From Phialocephala subalpina (Eukaryota; Ascomycota; Leotiomycetes; Helotiales; Mollisiaceae): 64,000 nt of DNA. Numbering within the stretch: position 1 is the stretch's first letter; each line of letters starts with the position of its first letter. A program made the translations under genes and the position numbers. The notes under the pieces were generated by a model. The model searched no databases. It saw only the letters and a program-made list of their open reading frames with translations, and was not told where the DNA came from. The stretch covers positions 1,725,156-1,789,155 of the forward strand of contig FJOG01000007.1 of NCBI GenBank assembly GCA_900073065.1, given 5' to 3'. This document shows positions 44,542-55,699 of this stretch, one piece after another.

Positions 44542-45712
44542 TCATTTTCCTTCGCTCCCTTTCCCTTGGATAGGCAGCGGTTCGTGTAACCCGGTCTTCT
44601 GACGTTGTTTCTTCATATAGCGCTTGTGGCTAGCAGTCACAATCATCTCTTGAGACAGGACTAATACTTCGTCCAATTTCTTCCGGAGGTTCGGCGCTGG
44701 GTTGCAGCCGCCGTGGTTAGAAATGCAAATTATGGAGTTAATAATGTTTTGGGCGGAAGAACAGAAGTAATTTGCGCTTTCCGCAATATCGTCAGCAGAT
44801 TCCGGTAGAAGCGAGCTTCTGATTTTGAACGTTGCCCTGCATAAACTTCCGAAGATGATATAATCGCAGAATATGCTATCCTTTGCTGCGATAGTTCGCT
44901 GGTGGCAATGGTCCCCATCTAGCAGGGTCCTGGACGAATCATGAAACAGGTCGAGGACAGACTGGACGATGGTCCTTCTCGATGCGCCGATTTTCTCTGC
45001 ACGAATATTAGAACTTGGCGTTGCTGCTTCCTCGAGGAATATCAAAATGGTTCGGCATACCTAGCAGGTCTAGGGGCCCAATATGGTCGTAGTCCTCTAA
45101 GCAGAGGCCCTTGGGTGTTGTTAGACGGCCGTTCTCGTCGATGGAACATTCGCCCACGAACTTTTGGACTACCTTCGCGTAGAGTTCCTGGCGCCCGAGT
45201 TCCCATGCTACAAACGTCAACATTGCAGGGTTGCCTCCTGTTTTCTCTCCTTGTGCTTCTTCTGCTAGCTTCGCCCAGTTGCCAGCCCAGGGACGAACTG
45301 CTTCCGTCATGTCGTATTTGTTCGCCACGCAAAGGATCCGATATAATTCTTCTAGGCGGGGTTTATCAGGAACCATGCCGAATCTTCCGTGAATAATGTT
45401 TAGGAGAGTTAGTAGAGCCTCGCGATCGTCGTCCGGTAGCGCCACAATCCATTCTCCTTCCGCTGGCCTCGACTCCTCAAACCCGCCGGAAAGTAACACC
45501 TTGAACACTGGCGACAGGCGCATCAACGCCCTTGAGCACACGACGAAGTCTTGGGAATGGCCTTCCTTCTCCGCCGTGACACGTAGCCGCAGGTCTCCGT
45601 TATCATCGAGATAGATCGTGGGCGGGGAGGAAGAGGCACTGACGGAGGGAGTGCAGTCTTGGTTTTCAGGAGAGGAGGGAACCATCTGCACCCCAGTTGG
45701 CGACTCAGGCAT
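44542..45712 (-). CDS. BTB/POZ-domain protein
   Basis: Two exons, 45712-45061 and 44996-44542, join through a 64-nt intron (GTATGC donor, TTCTAAT branch, GTGCAG acceptor) to give 368 residues. Without the intron the two frames appear as separate overlapping ORFs. A disordered, Ser/Pro-rich start leads to the BTB core: VTAEKEGHSQDFVVCSRALM, SPVFKVLLSGGFEE, then LPDDDREALLTLLNIIHGRF and LEELYRILCVANKYDMTEAV. The C-terminal part has the LDLFHDSSRTLL, CDYIIFGSL and NHGGCN blocks found after the BTB in this fungal group. BTB domains mediate dimerisation or Cullin-3 binding; the specific role is unknown. Confidence 0.82.
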
Positions 45713-47797
45713 TGTATTTTAGGAATAGCTAATAGGCCAGTGTTGCACCAGCCTCCGGAAATTCTGAGGTAGAATCGAGGGAGCAATTGCAATAAAATAA
45801 GGCGACGATATTAATACGTAATGGGATCGCGATATAATTGTTTCCATGATGTGTAAATTCGGGCAGCAATGCAGAACGGGCTAAACATTTGATAGGTTGT
45901 GAACTTGCCTCGGAATAAGGCAAACTATATATACTAATTGTGCAATATCCTAAAAACTCACAAATCGCAACCTTATAAAACTATTATCAACGCTTTTAAA
46001 GCTCTATAACTTGGGCAGATAATAATTTATAGTTTTTTCTTTTTTATTAAGCTTTATTTGTATTTTTATATTACTTTTTATTAAAATATAAAATTATTTT
46101 AATTAAAATTGAAGTTTTCATAATTTTTGATTTTCAATAGTATTTAGAAAAACTAATCTAAAAACTTGGGTCAAAACTCTTTAAATCGCTTATACTCTTA
46201 TATTTAAATATTTCGGAGTAAAGTATAATGGCATTGTAAAACAATAATAGGTTAGAAAAGGGTCTAGTTCCTGGGGACTCAAATCTCCTCGATGCTCTCT
46301 CGTTCGAAGCTCCCACTCTTCGTAAGTAGCTCTTAGACACATAATTCTCCTTAGGTTAATCTCCTATGAGCTCCGACCTCTTACGTACTATGTTCCCCCC
46401 GAAGGAATATTCTTTTAGTAGGTCTGTGCTTCTAAGAAAAGTCTTCCTTACGCGAGCTCCGAGGAGAGAATCTCTTCTCGGAGACTATTTATAGAAGATT
46501 CTGACGGCTCGAAGCGTTTTCAGAGGAGACTCAAGCATTCTTGATGTGGAAGATGCTTGACGTGGAGGATGCTTGATCTGGAGGGAATCAATAGGGGATG
46601 AAAAGGAAGACTTCCAGAACCCGCGTTGTTCCTTCAAAGTAGGATCCCAACAAAGTTCTTCCATCCAAAATGTCTCTAGAGTAGAGCCGCCGCCGTATGT
46701 GAATTTTAATGGCTATAGGACTCGTCGGGCTCTCGAAACCCTGCCCCTCCTGCCATTGAATTTCCTTCTACTTCCGCCTAATACGCCTCGTCTTCTGTCG
46801 TGTCTGTGTATCATGATCAGATCCATTGATTTGCTATTTTTAGAATATAAGTACGAAAGCATCTTCATGGATTATGGTCTCCTATATCTGTCGGTATAGT
46901 ATAAGTGATAACATATTTGAAATCCTCCCACCGGGATTCCCGGGAGTTTACCCCCCACTTAAATAATTCATTACGCTTAGAGTTTTCTATTACGCTTGAA
47001 GTCTTCTTTCTAGGAGGCTCTATCACTATTGCGGCTTTCTTACAGCCCCGTAGCCGCGTCTCGCATGGCAGAAGAATCGCCGACGTCGTTGTTGGAGGAT
47101 GAGCTCCTTGAATTGGACGAACGTATCACCAAAACCGAAGCTTCTTTCCTCCGTGGATTTTCTGTCGCTTTTGTACGGCTAGTTTACGGAACTATCCCAC
47201 CTGCTTAAATTTAAAGCTTGAGGTCGAATCTATAGCGATGCTACGCTCTCGTTAGTTGAAACTGAATACAGAGTATCGCTTCCATATTCCACAAAAGCCT
47301 TGACCGTTATCCTAAAGGCATTTAAACCCATTGCACCATCCGTCAGGAAACTAGGAGTAATATTCTAAGGAGGATGCTGGTAGGCCTGATGCTCAGTTAA
47401 AGGGCGGCTCAATTGTTGTAGGATGTTAGTTTTGAGTGGATATGATGATAGATTGATAGAGTTCTTGATTGATGATAATGATGGAATCTACGTAGAAAGC
47501 GGGGTCCTCAATATCCATTGCTATGCTGGCAGTGCCGACTCAGCATAGAACACCGTAGAAATCTGACATAGGGACACATTATCGCCAAGGACACAGCCTT
47601 GTGCTGCAGGCTGCCACCAAGGCACTCTTGCTCCAATATAAAATGCGCACTTTTGCCCAGATCACTTCCCTTTCCCTCATCACTTAATCGGCTAGAGAAT
47701 AGCTGTCACTAATGAAAATTGAAGAAAACGTATGCAAGATCCTCCACCTTCTCATACAAAAAATATCAACTCGATTTATCCTCTAATAGAGTAGTAG
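45713..47797. other. Repeat-like, partly AT-rich intergenic region
   Basis: The DNA at 46020-46140 is AT-rich. A near-palindrome, CTCCGAGGAGAG with its complement, lies at about 46460-46486. Two GATGCTTGA(C/T)..TGGAGG units recur at about 46550-46580. A 47-codon frame (47064-47207, starting MAEESPTSLLEDELLELD) could be the start of a retroelement gag, but nothing follows. I can support no gene here. Confidence 0.4.
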
Positions 47798-49780
47798 GTG
47801 AAGTGGCGATTGAGACACGAGAACATGACAAGTATAAAACGGAAACGGGAAGAGGGCGTTTTGTCTGTGTGCCCGAAGTCGAACTCCCAGAGGGGGACCA
47901 TTGGCACAAACTTGTGCGAGAAATGCTATTCCATGACCTCAACGAAGGAAGGACTGTGCGCCTTATTAGCAAGAGGCTATGAGCCCCATAAGCCGAGCGA
48001 ACTTGAATGCTCTGCACGATATGGATGTTTATTATGCAGAATCATCGGTGGGCACCTCCAACAAACCCACTCAAGAACAACAACGAAGCCGATCAGGTTT
48101 TTCGCCAGTATTGAACAACGTCAACCCCAGGGCCTGTCGCCGGTAACCGATTTTCCTTTGGGGCATCCCTTGCAAGGAGTCTACTAGTAGACATTTATGC
48201 TGTTTGTGAGGCAGTAGATTGGGTCAGATTCAGAGCAACTACTTCTAGCAGTGAGTATCCTAGGCCATTTCTTATATCAAATTATACTAATGAGGACTTC
48301 CCGAGCTTAAGATAATGCAGCATCTTCATATATTCACTACGAGGATTTCATAACAGACGTCTCGGGTTCTGTGGCTATGCAACAGGCTAAAACGTGACTC
48401 GAAGAGTGTCGGAAAAAGCATCAGAAGTGCCGGAGGAAAATTGTTCCCTACCTGCCAGCACGAGTGATAGATGTTGGGATCGAAGAGGATAACTCGACGC
48501 TAAGGCTGCATATTACGGGAAAAGAAGAGCGGGGCTTATATGCTACACTCAGCTATTGCTGGGGCCAGACTCAGGGCATCACACTTACTACTGAAACTGT
48601 ATCAGCGTGGAAAAAATGCTTGCCTATTACTGGATTGTCGCAAACTATAAAAGACGCAATCACTACCACTCGGTTCCTTGGACTTCGATACCTATGGGTT
48701 GACGCATTATGTATTGTCCAGGATAGTTTGGCAGACACATCTGTCCAAATAACAGTAATGGGAAATATATACAAGAACGCTACAGTAACGGTTACGGCGG
48801 CGAATGCCAGTTTCTTGGAACCACGACAGCCTTTAGAATCTTGTCGACTTCCATTCTATGTATCCGATGAAGTTCAAGGCTCGGTTACTTTTACTATTGA
48901 TTTACTCGAAAACAGGACCTATCGCTCGCCCTTAGATTCTAGAGGGTGAACATTTCAGGAATCTCTCCTGTCATCACGTGTACTAACTTATGACGACCGG
49001 GGGGTCTTCTGGAGCTGCCGTACTAAGTCAGGCCCTGATACATTCGTATCTGCTGGAGCTGGGGGTATTAACCTTCCAGCTCGAGATTCCGGCACTCGGC
49101 GATTCCAGCGTGCGAACGTCAAAAGGGAACAGATCGAATTGTGGCAGTTTATCGTGAGGGAGTATAGCAGCCGAAACTTAACACGGTATGAGGATCGTCT
49201 TCATGCGATAGCTGGCATTGCCGCACACCTCAAAACTGTTTGGGACGACGCATACTTGGCTGGAATGTGGCGAAAGACTTTGATATATCAATTAGGTTGG
49301 TTCTTGAAGAATCCTGGCAAGAATCTTGGTTCTCCTTATCGAGCTCCAAGTTGGTCTTGGGTGTCATCAGAAAGGGATGTCAGATTTGAAGATATTGCAG
49401 AGCTAGATGCTTTACTCATTGGCGTTAAAGTGGAGCCACGATTCAAGGCTGCTCCAATGGGGCAAGTCAAGAACGGTCGATTGAGCTTGCTTACTGCAAT
49501 CTTTGACAATAAAACGTTAAGGAGGCGTATCTCTAGACAGGGATTTGGTTTTATCTCTACTTATATTGATAGAGAAGGAGAAGTCGGTGCAGGAACACTA
49601 TGGTACTTGTTGTTGGGATATGGGCGTAATATAGGCCACGGACGGTGGGCTGTCGCCTTAATTCTGACAAACGTCACGGGCAATACGTTCAAGCGAATTG
49701 GGATAATGATTGTGGGTCCATCTTGTGGAGACTTCTGGCTTACAGAGAAAAGAAGCAAGAAGATTATCTCTTTAGTATAG
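47798..49780 (+). pseudogene. HET-domain gene with nonsense mutations
   Basis: One reading frame, broken by stops, carries a whole HET gene. An N-terminal Cys-rich block (LCEKCYSMTSTKEGL, YGCLLCRIIGG) comes first. A WLEEC-like block follows in which Trp is a TGA at 48395-48397. YATLSYCWG and RYLWVDALCIVQDS are intact, and then the RGWTFQE block has TGA instead of Trp at 48947-48949. The rest (SPYRAPSWSWVS, then a C-terminal beta-rich part to 49780) is intact and in the same frame. Further stops at 48185-48190 could lie in an intron. Only a few bases are damaged, so loss of function is recent. HET proteins of this layout act in fusion incompatibility. Confidence 0.75.
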
Positions 49781-50645
49781 CGGACGAAGATCTAGCTATT
49801 ACGATTTAAAATAACAAGGGCTGTTAAGAGGGTGTAGATCCCAGTGTGATCCAGGTCGTTGGTGCTACTAGTGGGTGGATGATGCGTATTAGGGAGTTTG
49901 GGCATGAAACATCACCTAGTGCAGAATAATGTAGAATGTACTACTTAACCAAACTTCTGAATGTCCCTAACTTTGAACCAACTTATCAAGTCTAGTAAGT
50001 CCTCAAATCCTCTCTCGATTGCATCGGCAACCTGGTCACATTTATGCTACCACTGAACTTCCGAATGACGACGGAACTCGGGCGAACCAAAACTCCATCA
50101 CCCTCCGAGAGACTACCTTTCGCAGATTGATTTTACTTGCTTGCGTTTCCTTGTCAAGCTATGATGAAGATGATTTCTTTATCTCCGTGTTCGAAGATTT
50201 CTGTCCAATCGGAGATAGTGACCCCACGAAAGAGCCTTGCTTCCCCCGGCGCAGCTCTCGATATCTTCACGCCCTTGGCGGTAATTGGATAATATATCAA
50301 AAACAGATGGTTGCTTCTTGCTTACTGTCCAGTTACTGATGAGCTTTTTGGTAAAGTTTGAGGGGGTTAACCACGGTCGGACTTTCGGGCAAATAACCTC
50401 ATATTTCGGTCCGCCAAGTATCTTATCCATTCCCTATTGCGACTCTTCGAGAAGCCAGACCTGATCTACGATGGCATTTTCCACATGGAATGGAGATCGA
50501 AAGCTCCGATGTCCGACTGTGTCTTGCTCATATAAAAAGGGCTGACTGTCTGGGTTTCCTCCTCATAGGAGGCTGGTAAAGACCTGACTGCAACATAGAC
50601 CTTGAACTCGAGTCAAATTTTTCTCAATACTCTTTGTCGACAAAC
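49781..50645. other. Intergenic, promoter of the SDR gene
   Basis: No supported gene. Frames at 50019-50339 (plus) and 50430-50179 (minus) overlap and have no recognised motifs. A TATAAAAAGG box at 50531-50540 lies 105-115 bases before the SDR start codon. Confidence 0.45.
50531..50540 (+). promoter_or_regulatory. TATA box of the SDR gene
   Basis: TATAAAAAGG matches the eukaryotic TATA consensus and stands about 110 bases upstream of the ATG at 50646. Confidence 0.5.
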
Positions 50646-51704
50646 ATGGCTTCACTATCTCCATCAGAAGCCCTCGTCCTCGTCACCGGCGGCTCAGGGT
50701 TCTTAGGCACATATTGCATCATCGCCCTCCTCAACGCCGGCTACCAAGTCCGGACCACCATCCGCTCCCTCACCAAATCCTCCTTTATCACCACTTCCCT
50801 TAAGACCGGTGGCATTTCAGACGCCTCTCTTAAAAATCTCTCGTTCATAGCCGCCGATCTCACGAAAGACGAAGGCTGGCCCAAAGCAGCCGAAGGCTGC
50901 ACATACATCCTCCACGTCGCATCGCCCTTCCCAGCGAATCTACCCAAGCACGAGGACGACCTCATCATCCCCGCTCGAGAAGGTACCCTCCGTGTTCTTC
51001 GAGCAGCCAAGATTTCGGGTGTCAAGAGAGTTGTTGTAACTTCCTCTTTTGCAGCGGTCGCATACGGACATCCAGCTCAATCTTCCCCCTTTACGGAAGA
51101 ATCGTGGACGGACACATTGAGTCTAGATGTAACGCCTTACGAGAAATCCAAAACGGTCGCTGAGCGCGCCGCCTGGGATTATGTTAACTCGCCTGAAGGG
51201 GAGGGATTGGAGTTGAGTGTTATAAATCCAGTCGGCATATTCGGTCCAGTTCTAAGCTCCGACTTCTCAACGAGTATTATTCTCATTCAACGGCAGCTGA
51301 ATGGTGATCTTGCGGGTTGTCCGAGATTGGTTTTTGGTATCGTGGATGTTCGTGACTGTGCTTCTCCGCATTTGCTGGCTATGACACACCCGAAAGCAGC
51401 TGGGGAAAGGTTCATTGGTATCTCAGGAAAGGCGATGAGTGTGCAGGAGATCGCGTTTTGCTTGAAAGAGAGGATGCCAAATGAGGCGAGGAGGACGAAG
51501 ACGAGGATATTGCCTGATTGGTTGGTGAGGTTCATAGCTCTGTTTGATGGGGAAGTGAGGAGTGTTGCACCGATGATTGGGAAGAGGATTGATGGGAGTG
51601 GTGAGAAGGCGAAGAAAGTGCTGCGATGGGAGCCGAGGAGCAGGGAGGATGCTGTTGTGGCAACGGGAGAGTCGTTGGTAAGGTTGGGGTTATTAAAGAA
51701 GTAA
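50646..51704 (+). CDS. Extended SDR, dihydroflavonol/cinnamoyl-CoA reductase-like
   Basis: An intronless 352-residue product starts at the ATG at 50646. The NAD(P)-binding motif VTGGSGFLGTYC is close to the N-terminus, ILHVASPFP follows, and VVVTSSFAAVAYG leads to the catalytic YEKSK. The INPVGIFGPVL loop is typical of the dihydroflavonol-4-reductase/GRE2-like extended SDR subfamily. These enzymes reduce aldehydes or ketones with NADPH. The cytosol is the likely place, as no targeting signal is seen. It might act with the nearby methyltransferase (52.8 kb), but spacing does not show a cluster. Confidence 0.88.
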   Translation: MASLSPSEALVLVTGGSGFLGTYCIIALLNAGYQVRTTIRSLTKSSFITTSLKTGGISDASLKNLSFIAADLTKDEGWPKAAEGCTYILHVASPFPANLPKHEDDLIIPAREGTLRVLRAAKISGVKRVVVTSSFAAVAYGHPAQSSPFTEESWTDTLSLDVTPYEKSKTVAERAAWDYVNSPEGEGLELSVINPVGIFGPVLSSDFSTSIILIQRQLNGDLAGCPRLVFGIVDVRDCASPHLLAMTHPKAAGERFIGISGKAMSVQEIAFCLKERMPNEARRTKTRILPDWLVRFIALFDGEVRSVAPMIGKRIDGSGEKAKKVLRWEPRSREDAVVATGESLVRLGLLKK

Positions 51705-52301
51705 AGTCTTGATTGATATGGATATTGGTTTTGTTTTGAATGGTCGGAAGTTGGAATTGGTGGGCTGGCTTTGATGCACCATGGGCAATTTTGGATGGCT
51801 GAGGAAGATTTCAAGCTTGCCATAGCTCGGATCAAAAGATAACGGAAACAGGAATGAATAACGTACTATCGCCTGTAGATTTCTGACACCCAAACAATAT
51901 TTCAGCATGAAATTGAATCTGAAGCGGTTCGTAATCTCCAGACCCTCTACCGCTGGGCAGACTACAAGTGATGGTTGAGCTTGACTGCTGTAGCGAGAAC
52001 ACGACGCGTCGAATGTCAACCAAAACGGAGACGAATGCCATCAAACCGAAACTTAGACTTGTAAAAGACTTGAAGAAGAGATTTGTCACAGTAATATTGT
52101 CGGGCACACATATTATTGATGCCCCGCTAGGTCGGAGTGGTGGTGGCGGGGTGCTCTGCAGAGGCAGGTACACCCAACTCCACTTGCCACTCGACAGCTA
52201 ACCTTCACCACCGTCGTCACGAATGCGATCAATCAGACGATTCAACTCTATCAACACCACCGGAATGCAAGCATCGTCAAGAAATGGACTGAACTTGGCT
52301 G
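51705..52301. other. Intergenic, nothing recognised
   Basis: No supported gene between the SDR stop and the hairpin. Confidence 0.4.
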
Positions 52302-52489
52302 CAGAAAGGCACCTCTCTCCCACTACACTGTTGGCACCTGTACCACCTTATATTCTCATCCTTCCCCTTAGAAAAAGACTCTTCCAAAAAGAAAAGAGAA
52401 AGAAGAGGAAATATTTTTTCTAAGGGGAAGGATGAGAATATAAGGTGGTACAGGTGCCAACAGTGTAGTGGGAGAGAGGCGCCTTTCTG
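52302..52489. repeat. 75-bp-arm inverted repeat (foldback)
   Basis: Bases 52302-52376 pair with 52415-52489 with one mismatch (A against G near the outer end), leaving a 38-base A-rich loop. A transcript would form a long, nearly perfect hairpin. It may be a foldback or MITE-type element or a small-RNA precursor; no target-site duplication is evident. Confidence 0.85.
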
Positions 52490-52784
52490 GGAAAGAAGTG
52501 GTGAGTGATGAGGAAAGAAGTGCGCGGGAGAAAGGTGCCGGATATCCTCTTGGAAGGGACGTTTGGCAACGCAACGCAATGCCCGTTCAGTAATCAGGAC
52601 TGTTCACTACCCAAAGTGTTTTCCGACCGTGAATTTTACGACAGGTTCCCTGCGATAAACTCAGCCCACTTCCACTAGAAAGACCAAGAAAAGTCATCCT
52701 CGACATGGCACTTCCACACCCGATTCCTCGTCCAGCCATCGGCTGAAGGTGCTATGCAACGATTGGCAGAAGTTGTCTCATACC

Positions 52785-53813
52785 TCAAACTCTTTCCACA
52801 CTAAACGTAAACCATCCAATTCCTTCTCCCTCGAAAAAAGATTTTGAATTTCCTCCGTCCTCCCACTCCTTATACCTCAACGTAAACACCCCCTCAACCT
52901 TCCAACATCCCACCGTACCCGTCTTCTTCGCAACCTCGCCCCATAGTTTCGCAAAACTACCATCATCATGCAAAAACGGCTTCCTCTCCTCCGAGATATT
53001 TTTACTCGCCGGTCCTCTCAATCCCCCACCTTGACACCCTACCATCTCACCGACCAGCATCGAGCCCTTCTCATCCTTCAACAACTTGACAATTTTCTCA
53101 CAGACGAGCAGTTGTCGTTCCCAATTGAAAAGATGAAGGAAGAGGCCTGCGTGGATAATAGAGAACTTGTTCTCCCAGCCAAGAAACTGTTCTTCGAAGA
53201 GAGTAGAGGAGAAGATATCTGCGGCAACTAAAGTTCCTTTGAATGTTGAGGCGTCGTCGAAAAGATCGTATGAGGTAGTGAGGAAGGAAGCATTGAGATC
53301 GCTCCCAAAGAGTTGGGTTGAGGGAATGCCATTGTGAGCCAAAGAGCGGAGGTCGGGAGCTACGCAGCAGCCGAGATCGAGGATGCAGGGCCCAGATGCA
53401 GAACGGAGGGTCGAGAGTATGTGTTGATATTGAGGGTGGTTGACGAGGTTGAGCCTTAGGAATTTGAACTGGCCTACGCAGGGATAGGGGGCGTGGGACC
53501 AGAGGATGTCGCGCTGTGTGCGGGGTCAGCTGGGGTTGTAAGAAGGAGGCAAAGTCCCTCCCTGGTCGAGGGTATCTGGGCCGGTAGGAACGGGATAAGG
53601 AAACTAAAAGCATACCATCTTGTGGATGTGAGCGTCGACATCTTCAGGCAGGATGTGACTGTATTCCTCGAGCAGTTTGCGAGAGTTGGGCTGTATGTGG
53701 GGCCCGACGTCTTTGAGGTACCATTGATTCTCTTTGGAGTTCCAGTACGCTTGATTCTCTTTGGAGAGATGATCGAGTTTTGGCTCTCCTGATGCAGCTT
53801 GTGTATCTGTCAT
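52785..53813 (-). CDS. SAM-dependent methyltransferase, secondary-metabolism type
   Basis: Exons 53813-53616 and 53513-52785 (102-nt intron, GTATGC donor, CACACAG acceptor) encode 308 residues. An N-terminal part (LSKENQAYWNSKENQWYLKD) precedes the SAM-binding loop CILDLGCCVAPDLRSL. GSDLNASFLTTSYDLFDD and the LVAADIFSS acidic strand follow, then IIHAGLFLHLFNWERQL. The CC after DLG and the HLF(N)W block match the small methyltransferases found in fungal meroterpenoid and similar clusters. The substrate is unknown. The SDR lies about 1 kb away, tail-to-tail. Confidence 0.85.
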
Positions 53814-54604
53814 GATGCCCTTGATACAAAGCAATAGATGGTGGCCAAGAGTTGGGACAGGTAAATTGTGGCACCGTCAGTGGAGGATGGAGGTCCATTT
53901 GAAGAAGTGGGAACTGAGGATGTAATACGCCGCCTCGGCTAGGACGGAGAATAGAGAGATACGCGATTGGTTGAAGTCCCGACAAAAGACAGTGAAGAGG
54001 TGTCTTAATTGCGGACTTTAGAACATTGCGAGCGTTGTTAGAAATCAGCGAGGAATGGCTCCATGCTGTCCTATTGGGGATTTCGCAGAAAATAGCCAGT
54101 TTTCTACACTGTGGATCTACCTAGACACTCCGACACGCGATGTGCGAGCTGGACATTGAATACTTGTGGGAAAACTTCCGCAGAAGAACATTGAAGAGTC
54201 ACTTGGCTGGCTTCTCTTTTCCTGCGTAAAGCCATTTATGCTCGCCGTATACCATGTGTTGGCCGACTCGTACACCAAATTCCTACCTATTGTCTTCGGG
54301 ATCGATTCGAGGTGTGTGGATGGGATTATCTGTATTGTCATTGATATTCGCCGTCTCTATATCCTCTTGTCAGTGGCCTGCGATGCTAGTTAATTCCAGA
54401 AAACCGCCAAAGTTTCACAACGGTAGTCAGTCCATAGACTCCATCAAGTTGTTTTTCAGAAGGTTGTTGCATTCCAGTGTTTCCTGTAGCTAATGCACTT
54501 TTCTATGCCAGCTCTCTCAGAGACCTTATCACCACAACCATTCGCCCTCTGATGCGCAACCAACAAATCCCATGCAGCCGTATCGAAAGCCCAGAAGAAA
54601 CCGT
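53814..54604. other. Intergenic, nothing recognised
   Basis: Upstream of the methyltransferase and downstream of uS17; only short frames. Frames read through the uS17 intron run into this part but are not coding. Confidence 0.4.
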
Positions 54605-55354
54605 TTAGAATTTGTTGAACTGTTTGACAGCCTTGCCAGTTCGGGGGAGCACGCGGAGAACATTGAATCGGACCTGCGAAAAGCTTGTCAGTATATTCTG
54701 GTCCCATAACATCATGGCGCTCATCGCGCATGTCATGCGACGGCGAAAGATCTCGAGAATAATTGGTACGCACAGTCTTGCTCAATGGTCTGCATTGTCC
54801 AACGGTAACTTGGTCACCCTCCTCAACACGGAAAGCTGGCGAGACGTGCGCAGCTAAGTTCTTGTGTCTCTTCTCGTAACGGGCGTACTTGGGGATGAAG
54901 TGAAGGTATTCTCGGCGGATGATGAGAGTTCGGTGCATCTTAGTGGAAACAACGGTGCCAGTCAAGATACGGCCACGGATGGAGACGAGACCGGTGAAAG
55001 GGCACTTCTTGTCTGTAGAAACTCGTATGTTAGCATCCTGACCTTGCTGTGTTTCTGTGCATAATGTCTCCGTCGCCCGCGTGCTGAATGCGATTCAACC
55101 CCGGCTATCCTTCATCCAGCACCATAACATTCCCTGATCCATCGCAAAATATTCCAGTGCCACAGATTCCACGTACCGATGTAGTGACCCTCAATCGCAG
55201 TCTTTGGTGTTCGGAATCCCAATCCAACGTCCTTGTACCATCTTCGTCCTCCCTTACCAACAGCCCTAGACTTCGCCTTGGACTTCGCATTCAAGAAGAT
55301 GTGAGGTTGCTTCTGGTACGCACGCTCCGATTGCACGGTAAGTTCGGTGGCCAT
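54605..55354 (-). CDS. rps11: Small-subunit ribosomal protein uS17 (eukaryotic S11)
   Basis: Three exons, 55354-55177, 55012-54774 and 54673-54605 (introns 164 and 100 nt), give 161 residues, the family length. The N-terminus [20 protein letters not shown], the block [20 protein letters not shown], the rRNA-binding [20 protein letters not shown] and the end SKTVRFNVL are all diagnostic. The protein binds 18S rRNA early in 40S assembly. Long introns are usual in fungal ribosomal protein genes. It is divergent from spc7 with 345 bases between start codons. Confidence 0.96.
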
Positions 55355-55699
55355 GATTGCGGTCGGTTGTCGAAGTCGCAAGTCGTGGTTGTCGATTGAA
55401 TTTGAGGTCGGAGTGTTTGTGGATTTTTTCGATTCGCTTACTGGATTGTGCGCCACGTGATGGTGATTTTTCCAGTTGAGCGCTAAGGTCGGATGTGGGA
55501 AGGTCGATTTGGAGACTTCATACCTCAGGCTTTAACAGAGATGCCTCGTCGCGCTTTTCTGTTTTGTTTACTCTGCCGCGGTTGAAGCGCAGCAACAGAT
55601 GAAAGTCTTTCGATGATCACGACGTCAATGTCCGAACATTCTACCAACAATTGAACAGCGCATAAAAGCTGGAGCTATCGAGCTCTGAACATTGCAATT
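55355..55699. promoter_or_regulatory. Divergent promoter between uS17 and spc7 genes
   Basis: The 345-base gap must hold both promoters. I see no diagnostic element beyond short pyrimidine tracts. Confidence 0.45.
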
